From positions 56,784,491 through 56,848,490 of the forward strand of contig CM031857.1 in the NCBI GenBank assembly GCA_018697195.1: a stretch of DNA of 64,000 bases, written 5' to 3'. This DNA is from Certhia americana. Its lineage: Eukaryota; Chordata; Aves; Passeriformes; Certhiidae. This document shows positions 12,618-22,446 of this stretch, piece after piece; positions within the stretch are counted from its first letter, which is position 1, and each line of letters starts with the position of its first letter. The translations under genes were made by a program, and so were the position numbers. A model generated the notes under the pieces. It ran no database searches, was not told where the DNA came from, and worked only from the letters and a program-made list of their open reading frames with translations.

Positions 12618-15209
12618 GACAGATTCTGTTAACACCTACCCACTTGAATAACTGTATTCATTCTTTCAAATCAAAGTATGACTGACTAGTTACATACAAA
12701 CTCACTTAAGCCCTTAAATTCTGAGCTTTTGAAGACAATACTGCCTCTGACATGCTTTGTGCTGCTCTTGAACTACTTCAGCACATTATGAAGCAAGGAA
12801 ATAAAAGCAGAAATGGAGGCAAGGCTTTTAAGATGTCCTTAAACTGACCTTCAGAAAGAACCAACAATGAACACTGAGAGAAAATTTGTCAATGAAGAGG
12901 AATATTGTCCCAAGTGTAAACAAAAGCTCCACAATCCATTTAAGCATTCTTAGAACATTAATCCATTTAAGATATTAGGACAGAAAAAGACCATTGCTGA
13001 GGACAGCAAGTGAAAGTTGAGATGGGTTGGGTTACTCCGTCTAACTCAGATATTATATTTCAATTCTGAAAATACATTCAGAGGAATTTGATGTCTTTTC
13101 TTGTTCTTGAGGCTCCATTGTGGACTTTAAAAGTGTTTATTTTACCATACAGACACTTGCAAAGGAAAAAAATCCACCTCCTAATGTATGACCTAACCAG
13201 GTACAGGTAGTTTAATTCTTCATAATTACCATTTTCACATTTCTTTCACTTGTCATAAAATTGAATCTTCTCAGACAGACTGTCTGATAAAATTATACAG
13301 CTAGCTACAGTACATCAAAGAGAACAAGTGAAAGTAAGTTTCATACTCTCACACACTGAAATTCTGATTGACCTAAAAAGAAAGAGGTTTTTGTATCTCC
13401 TGCATCATCCTTCTGGAATTTATCCTTGGTTCATGCAGTTAACATCTCTGGTTTTCAATTTGAACTGTTTCATCTGAACGTAAAGGAAAAGTAAAACAAA
13501 GAGCTGAAACAACAATCAGGTTGTTAAAGGTTTGTCTTTGCCTATTGTGTAAAAGAAAATGCTGCTGTATAAAAAACAATAAGAGAATTCTAGTGAAGTT
13601 GGAGTTTCCTTGGAGGATCTGTGTTAAATACTCTTGTCCTGAGAAAGTAAAGATCGTACTTCACTTCAGATGTAGACTTCGAGAGATGAATGACAAACAT
13701 TTTCAAGGTCTTTTCTTTCAGAAAGAAAATCCTATCATGACCTCATGACAACTGGTTTGGCTTTTTAATTTTTTTTTTTTAATTTCTTACAAATTTTTTA
13801 GGCCATTCTTTAATAACAAATTAAATCCATTTTCAGAAAATTCCCAGAAATAAAGTAATCTCATTCATTCTAATTTATATTAAACACAAGGGACTATATT
13901 AACACAACTCTGTGGGATTTCAAATCTCAGACTAGGTCATTTAGAGCTATTTTAAATCTGCATTTTGTACATGTATTTTGTATATGTACATGTGAAGGTT
14001 TTCATTCTGTGTTCATGTAATGCTAATGCAGTCATGACATGCCTCTTCTCACAGATGACAGCACAGAAGGCACAGTTTTGTGTGTTTTATTTACATTGAC
14101 AAGGTCGAGGGGTCAGGCTGCTGACTGTGAACTCTCCTGTTAGATGGACCCAGAACATATGCCAGCAGGGAATTTACTGGCAGCTCCCTTAAGCAAGGAC
14201 TTGGGATATTAATGTCTAAATTGAACAGTTGGGTGCTCACCTCAGCTTTCATTCTGGAGTAAATATTTCACTGTGTGCTATTCACAGCTCTGCCCTGTGG
14301 CCAGCCAGATGTGTTGACAATTTTACATAAAAGTAATGCCTACAGAGAGTTCAAAGTTCAGGAATAAGGCAATAAGTGTTTTCACCTTTTGGGAATATAT
14401 AAACCCTATAAAAGGCTTCAGACCCTACTGCACTAATGTAAGTTCTGCAGCTAGGGTTTGAGAAAGCTGTATTCATTAACTGTAAACATGAGCTTGTGAG
14501 ATTGCCTCAAAGTTTATTGAAACTTAACCTTTGTGATACATGGATTAGGCTGTGCTTCACAGGGATGACATTGAATTATAGGGGAGCCACATTATTCCTT
14601 CTTCAGGAAATCTGGCATTTTACTGATGATGTTGGGTCAATAGCACATATCACCAGTGACACTTGGGAGGTTATTCTGTGCAATTTTCTGTAGACAGAAA
14701 AAGGCAGTCCATCAAGACATCATTATGAAACGCCAAGTTGTTTATAACTTAAGGAAAAAGAAAGCCTACCATTTCAACATGAAAAGGGATACAGATTTCA
14801 GGTAATCATTGATCAGATTTGCTTAGCTCTTGAAGTATTAACAGCTCTACTAACATTTTGTGGCTGTGAGCTATGTCTGGAAAACCTTTAGAATATAGGC
14901 ACATAAGACTGAGATGGAACTAGTGTATTTTACCCAGATACTATCTCTCCATTTTACTAACCAGATTTGTGTACGCTTGCATAACACTCCAGTTGCAAAG
15001 TCAAACACTAAATACAAACCAATGAAGTTTATTTGGCAGATATTTTACACCAGGTGGGTAAAGAGGATACCAGATTTGTTTTAGAGGATCACGACAGCCA
15101 GGAAGGACACAGGAAGGACACCAATGCCAGTGAGCATATGTCTGATGCAAGTACAGATAAATCAAGTAAAACACAAGTGAGCTGATACCCTACATTGATG
15201 ATTAATGTG

Positions 15210-15766
15210 TATCAGAAATAGTGTGGCCAGCAGGAGCAGGGCAGTGATTGTCCCTTGTGCTTGGCACTGGTGAAACTGCACCTTAAATCCTGTGTTCAGC
15301 TTTGGGTATCTCACTACAAGAATGACACAGAGGTGCTGGAGCATGTCCAGAGAAGGGCAACAAAGCTGGTGAAAGGTCTGGAGCACATGTCCTATGAGGA
15401 GCAGCTGAGGAATATGAATGAGGTTGTTCAGCCCAGTGAAAATGAAGCTCAGGAGAGACCTTATTGCTTTCTACAACTGCCTGAGAGGGGGGCCTAAGCC
15501 AGGTGGGGGTTGGACTCTTCTCCCAAATAACCAGCAATAGGACAACAGGAAATAGGTTCAGGTTGTGCCAGAGGAGGTTTAGTTTGAATATTAGAAAAAA
15601 TTTCTTCCAGAGAGAGCAAGCTGTCCAGGGAGGTAGAGGTATTTAAAAGACATGTCAGTGTGATGCTTAGGGACATGGCTTAATGCTGGACTTGGCAGTG
15701 TTGGGTTAACAGACAGACTCAATCTAAAGGTCTTTCCCAACCTAAATTCATCTATAATTCTAAAAC
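15210..15766 (+). mobile_element. CR1 LINE 3' fragment
   Basis: The sequence matches the 3' end of a chicken-repeat-1 retrotransposon. It has the reverse transcriptase C-terminal region, read with interruptions as [22 protein letters not shown] near 15341-15409 (two pieces here: [13 protein letters not shown] and SYEEQLRN). The CR1 3' UTR follows and ends in a degenerate ATTCTAAAA tail with no poly-A. Frameshifts and stops make it non-functional. It is 5'-truncated, as most CR1 copies are. Confidence 0.85.
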
Positions 15767-16489
15767 ACACATCCCTGAGTTCCTCAGATTGTAATAGACT
15801 CTATCCAGGTACTGACCTTATCGGGACGTGAGACAGCAATAGGATCTTGGTGTGTGGGTTTTCTGTCTCTCTCTACTTGAGAGGTCATTATCTTTGCTGA
15901 AGTGCTAAAACCTGAAGTGTTAACACTATGCTAGGTATTCCTAAATCCATTAGCTCATACATGAGCATTGTCAATGCATGCTAGGCTTTATCAATCTATG
16001 AATATCTGTGAAGCCAATGAAATCCCAGTGTCTGGTCATCTGACTAATTCTGTAAGAAAATTTTGTATCAATAGCAACAATAACAATATAGTTATATTTC
16101 ACATGTACTGTTATTATATCAACAATATTGTTATATTTCATGTAATGATACCATTTTGGTATTTAATTCCTGAACATTTGACTTCATGCAGTTCTTAAAT
16201 CACTCAACTACTACATTAGTTTACTATAGTGTTTTTAGTTTTTCTAGAGTTAAAAGATACAGAAATAAAATAAAAACAACCCTCCTGCCTCAAAGTCGGA
16301 GTAATGCATCATCAGAAGAGCAGAGATGCCTACTGATCAGGCAAACAGGATGAGTGAACCAGTTCAGTATATTTTCAGTGGATTTCACAACTATTTTTGT
16401 CAGCAGAAGAATATTGGGGGTTCCAGTGGTGCTCAGGAGATATAAAACATAGTGGTCATGGTCCTTTCAGCCTCTGTCTTAACCTTATG

Positions 16490-17763
16490 CCTTGTTACTA
16501 TTGAAAAACACCTGAAAGACAATGCAGTCATTGGTCACAGCCAACACAGCTTCATGAGAGGAAAGTCCCATTTATCAGACTTAATTTCCTTTCATGACAA
16601 GGTAACTCACCTGATTGATCAAGGGAAGCCAGGTGATGTAATCCTTTTGGATTTCAGTAAAGCTTTTAAGACTGTCTCTCACAGGATCCTTCTGGATAAA
16701 ATGTCCAGCTCACAGTTGGATAAACACATCATGTAGTGGGTGCACAAGTGGCTCACAGACCGGGCACAAAGGGTTGTAGTAAGTGGGGTGACATCAGAGT
16801 GGTGACTGTCACTACTGGGGTTCCACAGGGCTTTGTGCTCTTCAACATCTTTATAAATGACTTGGCTGCAGGACTTGAAAGGGATACGTTCTCAGATGAG
16901 ACAAAACTGAAGAGAAGAGCTGTAGACTCCCTTGAGGGCAGGGAGGCCCTGCAGAGATACCTGGGTTGGGCAATCATCAACCATGGGATATTCAACAAGG
17001 GCAAGTGCCAGATTCTGCAGCTGGAATGGGATAACCCTGGATGTAGAGACAGACTGGGGAATGAGAGGCTGGAGAGCAGTGCCATGGAAAGGCACCTGGG
17101 GGTCCTGGTCAATGGCAAGTAGAACATGAGTCAGCAGTGCCCTGGCAGCCAGGAGGGCCAGCCCTGTCCTGGGGGACATCAGGCAGTCATTGGTCACAGC
17201 CTCCTGGGAAATGGAGGGGATTGTCCTGCTCTGCTCTGCACTGGGGCAGCCTCACCTCGAGTGCTAGGGGCAGTTTTGGGTGTCACAATGTAAGAAAGAC
17301 ATTAAACTGTTAGGGAGTGTCCAAAGGAGGGCCATGAGGATGGTGAAGGTCATTGAGGGGAAGCTGTGTGAGGAGCAGCTGAGGTCCCTTGGTCTGTTCA
17401 GCCTGGAGGAGACTGAGGGGAGAGCTCATTGCAGTTACAACTTCCTCATGAGGGGGAAGAGGAGGGGCAGGCACTGATCTCTCCTCTGTGGTGACCAGTG
17501 ACAGGATCCCAGGGAATGGCCTGAAGCTGTGTCAGGGGAGGTTTAGGCTGGATATCAGGAAAAGGTTCTTCACCCAGAGGACAGTTGGCACTGGAACAGG
17601 CTTTGCAGGGAAGTGATCACAGCCTAACAGAGTTCAAGAAGAGTTTGGACAACCCTAAGCACATAGACGTGACACTTGGGGATGTCCTGTGCAGGACGGG
17701 TAGTTGAACTTGATGATCCTTGAGGGTCCTTTCCAACTTAGCTTATTTTGTGATTCTGTGATA
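16490..17763 (+). mobile_element. CR1 LINE, reverse transcriptase region to 3' end (inactive)
   Basis: About 1.27 kb of CR1 ORF2 and 3' UTR. Recognisable reverse transcriptase motifs are LLDFSKAF (motif A, from about 16646) and TGVPQGFVL (motif B, from about 16816). The catalytic FADD box is degraded to FSDETKL (from about 16890). The C-terminal VQRRAMRMVK segment is near 17320-17350. A TAG at 16735-16737 interrupts the frame just after DKHIM, and a frameshift is needed soon after it. The 3' end is GTGATTCTGTGAT at about 17750-17762, the usual CR1 tail. The endonuclease part is missing. Open frames of 128 and 94 codons here are pieces of this dead element and not host genes. Confidence 0.9.
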
Positions 17764-17938
17764 ACTTTTTGATCTCACCCAATATACATGTAAAGTTTTC
17801 ATGCTCCCCTGCCCCCTTCCCATTCGGGTTCCTTGTGCTTAATTCACCATTTTCCAACTGTCCCTTTAGGCTTGGTTCCCAATCCCTCTGCTCTGAAGAA
17901 GCACAGAAAGTATATCAGAGAGTGTCTTTCGCAGTGCT

Positions 17939-18038
17939 NNNNNNNNNNNNNNNNNNNNNNNNNNNNNNNNNNNNNNNNNNNNNNNNNNNNNNNNNNNNNN
18001 NNNNNNNNNNNNNNNNNNNNNNNNNNNNNNNNNNNNNN
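17939..18038. other. Assembly gap, 100 N
   Basis: Exactly 100 unknown bases, the conventional placeholder for a gap of unknown true length. The right edge is a run of 13 A, which may have stopped the assembly. Any frame drawn through it is meaningless. Confidence 0.99.
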
Positions 18039-21000
18039 AAAAAAAAAAAAAGGGTGGCATCAAAAACCATCTTTGGGAAACCAGAATGATTTTTAGCAGA
18101 ACTCTACTCCTTGATCTAAATGTATGATGAAGTACCTAATTTTAGAACTGTTTTCCTGTGGGTAAAACCAGATGCAGATTTATCAGGCAGGACACAGGTT
18201 TTAATCTTTATTCTCCCCTCCACTCTCTAGTAACACCAGGGAAAACAGTAAGCACTTACTTCGTGGGATGTGGCTGCTCAGCCATGCAGCCTTCCCAGTA
18301 ACATAGGGGCTATAGCTGGTCCTGAGTAAAACATTCTCTTTTCTTTTTTGGAAAGTGGCTAAGCTATTTTTGTTCAAGTTTTCAAAAGAAGTGTTCCGCC
18401 TGCGGCAGAAATCCAGCATGAGAAATTTCTGCCCAAATTATTAAAGAATGGTGGAGTAACAAACTACTAAAAAAAGATGGAGTTTGGCATAAGAAATTAC
18501 AGATGCCATCACTCATGGCCTTTATACTCTCTAAGCATTTATACCGTAACACATATTCAAATGTGCACTACCAATCAGCAGAGTTCTCATTTCTCTTACC
18601 TTCCGTGTTCCTTAAAAAAACCCAAACCCCATGCCTTCTGGCTGTAATACTGATCTTCAAGAAATGCACTTCCAAGTAGGTAGAGGCTATTAGGTCAACC
18701 TTCTACTCAGCAATCAGGTGGCAAGAACTTCCTTACCTCAATGTCATTATTTCTTACAAAAATTAACAACAACTTATCCTTACTCACTGTTTTAGTTCAG
18801 TGTAACAGTGCAAACAGCACAGAAAAACTCAGAGACAGAGGGGACTGAATAGATACCAAGAAAGCTAATGGAGTGGATGTTAATAGAGTGGATTTCAATT
18901 TCTTGAAGGAAGTTGCCATATAGATAGCAAAAATCTTTCAATCCTTAACTGAAAATGTAGCAATTATACATTCTGGGGTGGGAAATCTATCATAAACACC
19001 ATTTGTAGAACGAATTATGACACTGACTCTTGTTTATATTCTAAGAGTGCAGAGAAAAGAGGTGGACATTCTAATAAATGGACATTCTAATTAGATACAG
19101 AGAAAGACATAATGAATGAAAGTCAGTTTAGCAAGAACTAGGAGATAAAACACTTTACATAAGAACCTTCATATCTTATTGGTGGGCCCATTTCTTTTTT
19201 TATATCAACTTGGATTAAACTAGGGGACAAATTTAGGATTCAAGTCAAAAAAGAAACCGCTGTGCATTACCATTTTTATTTGGTTTATATTGTTACAAAT
19301 GAATTTCATACAAGAGAAGCACCTTCTGGTATAATCAAAGACTCACTATAGTGAATTAGAGTGGCTTCACGGAAATAATAGTTACATTTGTTTAAAACTG
19401 AACACAACCATACACAATTGTTATGTGATACACAACAGAAGAAAACAAGTCTGGCTCTCCCTACATTTTATCTAAAGCAATATATCAGTGGCTACAGCTA
19501 ATTTGGGAGAACAACTCTTATGTTTTAACTCAAGGAAACTAATTTTGCCTAACTGAAAAGAAATGGTAGAGAAGTATCCTCTTGATCTAAGGAAAATTAA
19601 TGGTAAGCAGGGCCTGCATCAATGGTTTGACTTTCTCTGCTAGTATCACCAGACGGAACCCACACCACTAGGGAATTGCATGAATTCTAAGAGACTTCCC
19701 CTTTTTTGTTTCTTCACATTTTCTGGACATAGTTTCAAAGGAGTTTAATGTTAGACCTACCCTCTAGACAAAGCTTTAACCGTAAATGAAGACTGACTTA
19801 CTCCTATTACTGCAGACCAGCAGGACCATTTCAGTAAAATTCAGGCCTCAGTGCATTCAGTGGGAGATTTCCCAAGAAGTTCAGATGCAGCCAGGATCTC
19901 ATCTCAGCTTCTCTGTTCTTGTGTAGGAGAACTGACTACAACTAGGCAGAGATGAGGCATTGTTCTTTACAGTCTGCACCTGTGTCTAATTTAGTCTTGC
20001 AGCTAGAGCTACACAGCAAAGTTCTTGACAGCTACTAGAGAGAATAGTCTGGAAACTGTCAGCTCAGAGGGATGCTTTTAGAGCTCTCACTCTTTGGAGT
20101 AAGTTCTTTTCTGTTTAATCAAAGGAAAAGTATTTTTGTGAAGAAACTTGACATTCCAAATAAGAGTGCTGTTAAGTCAGGGAATGAAAATATGAAATTG
20201 CTGTTTGTTACCAGTGCTGTAAATCTTGCTGAAAGCCTTCACAAACACACCAGATGCAGGCTGCTAAATCCTTCCACTTCATGACAGCACTGAACCAATG
20301 ACGGAATCACGCTTTCCACAGAGAGGATTGAGCAAGTACCAGATATGTAAAGCCTGTATGCATCAGTTACGATTAGCAAGTGAGGCAGATGCCATACTCA
20401 AGCAATTATTTAATATTGTACAGCCAGATAAATTTCACATGTACACAAGAAAAAGCTTGATTCTGTACATTCACATTACTATGTTAAATTTTGAGTGCTG
20501 TCAGGACTGAGTGTATAGCCTAAAAAGAGTGCAACATTCAAGTCATGCATCTAAGTGTTTGTGTATACATGCAACAAAATTACCATATTCATAATTATGC
20601 ACAGAGATAACAATGTTTCCATTATACCTTTCACAGCAACAGTTTGAAAGTCAGTAAGTATAGTTTTCTCTTGCTGCAGATGGAAAGTTGGAGGCTGAAC
20701 TCCAGGCTGAATTTGAAGTTCTGGAAAAGTTGATTAATTCAGAATTTTAAGACAATTCTTTAAAAAGCAAAACATTTTATAGATACATGACTCAGAAAGG
20801 GTTGAAATTTCAAGCATTTAGCTTGATGAAGGTGCTTATATATATACACACACAGAGAGGTAAAAGGAGGCTTTGTACATTCACAGTGTGAAATTACTGT
20901 GAAAATACCATGAATCTGTACAAAACTGAAATGTCTCCTTATTTTCAGCATAGCATAAACCTATTCAGCATTCAGATGATGCATTTAATTGCTTGCATTT

Positions 21001-21820
21001 CTGTTGCTATTAATTCTTTTTTATATAGCTATGACAAAGAGGAAAAATGTAGTCTTCTAATTTACTGTTGCAGATTACTAAGATATATTCATAAACCATT
21101 TCATTATTATTTTTCCTCACAGGCCTTCTAGTCTGTTCCAGCAGACCTTGTTATTAAGTCTTTAGCCTCCAGCATTTGTGATCTTCAGCTTACAAGAAAT
21201 TAGGGCAATATCCATAAAAGGATGTTTCAATTTAGTTTATCCTACCTCAGACCCAGAAAACAGGTTCACAGACCTATATTAAGTACCAAGAATAGAAATT
21301 ATACCTAACCAATACCCTAGCCAACAGGAAATGATGAAGATCATGAAATTTCACCCCTCATAAGTGCTTAACACACCTAACACTCAACTGAAGAAACGAG
21401 GACGAGACCAACATTCCTAGTTTGTAATATCTTACGGGGACTTAGAAGTCTAGTTTGCTTATGTTTAAACTTAGCTCCCACTTTAATGACTTTCCTTTGG
21501 GATAATTGTTCAGGGCTGGAAAAACGCAGGTAATAGGAGGTTTATGGAAGCAAAATCCCTCCGGTTGAGACAGCCAAAACCTGAAGTACAGATGATAGAG
21601 GTGGTGGCTTCACTCTGGCTTCTATTTCTACAAGGGTCCCTCACCGTCTTCCTACTGGTGCTGAGATCCAAGCCTCAACGGGATATTCCTTGGAATTAGG
21701 CTTAGTAATCGTGAAAGCTTCAGCCTTCCACAAATTGTTCTAAAATTTACTCCTGAGCTTTTACATAAATCCGAGAGCATTACCTTTAGCTGGAATAAGC
21801 CAGTTTTGAAGTCTATTTCT

Positions 21821-21830
21821 GCCACGTGAC
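21821..21830. promoter_or_regulatory. E-box (CACGTG) overlapping a nuclear-receptor half-site
   Basis: GCCACGTGAC contains the palindromic E-box CACGTG and differs by one base from the GTCACGTGAC consensus bound by USF/TFE-type bHLH-ZIP factors. Extending right, CACGTGACCTTTT overlaps a reverse AAAAGGTCA, an ERR/nuclear-receptor-like half-site. It lies about 480 bp upstream of the VWA8 ATG. Regulation of a mitochondrial protein gene by such factors is plausible but inferred. Confidence 0.35.
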
Positions 21831-21894
21831 CTTTTACAAAAATCTCCCATCTAAGCCAAACGTCACTCGGGAGTAACTCAAATTCCTCCTGAAG

Positions 21895-22301
21895 TACAGA
21901 ACGCCCGAATCCCGAGAACGCAGGCGAGGGGCGGCGCTGGGGCAGGAGGCCTGTGAGGGATCCTAGGTAGGAAAGACCTTCGGCACACGAATCCCCCTCA
22001 GCCGCCGCTGCCCGCCCATGGCTCTTCAAACGTTTCAGCGTGTGGCGTTCAGCTCCCCGATAATAAAAGACAACACGCTGGCCTCATAGCTGACCCCCCC
22101 ACCCTCCGAGGGGCAGCCCCGGGCCGTGAAGCCAGGGCCCTGCTCCAGCAGCTCCCCGCACTCGGCAGCACCGGCCCGCACCCGCCCGGCCTCGGTTTCC
22201 GGCGGGACTTTGTGCGGCTGCGCTTCCCTTCCCCCGTGCTCGGCCGGGCCGGGCGGTCCCGCTCTCTGTGCCCTGGTTGTGCCCGTCTCCCCGCGGTCTC
22301 C
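21895..22301 (+). promoter_or_regulatory. VWA8: VWA8 CpG-island promoter and 5' UTR
   Basis: GC and CpG content rise sharply at about 21.9 kb and stay high to about 22.68 kb, spanning the first coding exon. This is the usual form of a TATA-less housekeeping promoter. Visible motifs include GC-box-like GGGGCGG near 21927, several CCCGCCC words, and TTTCCGGCGGGAC at 22196-22208, which resembles combined ETS (CCGGAA reversed) and E2F sites. The transcription start cannot be placed from sequence. The only upstream ATG (22018) is out of frame and reaches a TAG at 22087-22089. If the transcript starts that early, it would be a 23-codon upstream ORF. Confidence 0.7.
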
Positions 22302-22446
22302 ATGCCTTCGCGGGTGCTGTGCCTGGGCGGCGGGGCCGGGGGTCCCGCTGCCCGCAGAGTCCGCCTGCTGCTGCGGCAGGTGGTGGGCGGCGGCGCGGCC
22401 GCGGCGCGGTACGGCCGCTCCGAGGTCAGGGCGCTGCACAGCTCAG
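22302..22446 (+). CDS. VWA8: VWA8 exon 1 (coding part)
   Basis: Codes residues 1-48 plus the first base of Gly49, ending ...LHSS before the donor CAG|GTAACC. The 145 coding bases are strongly GC-rich because they lie in the CpG island. The start context is weak (T at -3, C at +4). The Arg/Leu-rich, acid-poor sequence is the mitochondrial targeting region, and the cleavage site cannot be fixed by eye. Confidence 0.92.

Larger units (their letters stand above)
1..21893. other. Intergenic region upstream of VWA8
   Basis: I see no supportable protein-coding exon in this stretch on either strand. Open frames are short (under about 130 codons), lack recognisable domains, and those above 90 codons mostly fall in retrotransposon or pyrimidine-rich sequence. 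Composition is AT-rich until about 21.9 kb. The recognisable contents are listed separately: microsatellites, one GA-rich tract, an LTR fragment, a solo LTR, two CR1 copies and an assembly gap. In mammals the gene head-to-head with VWA8 is DGKH. I looked for a DGKH first exon on the minus strand and did not recognise one, so that gene, if syntenic here, probably starts left of the window. Conserved enhancers cannot be ruled in or out without alignment. Confidence 0.75.

Noticed and set aside
16736..17122. 128-codon + strand frame and its antisense 124-codon frame
   Set aside because: Pieces of the inactive CR1 reverse transcriptase, not host genes.
17769..18096. Open frames spanning the N run
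   Set aside because: They are only open because unknown bases are read as X.
1..21893. First exon of DGKH or another neighbour on the minus strand
   Set aside because: No matching N-terminal coding sequence or second CpG island was seen, so nothing supports it within the window.
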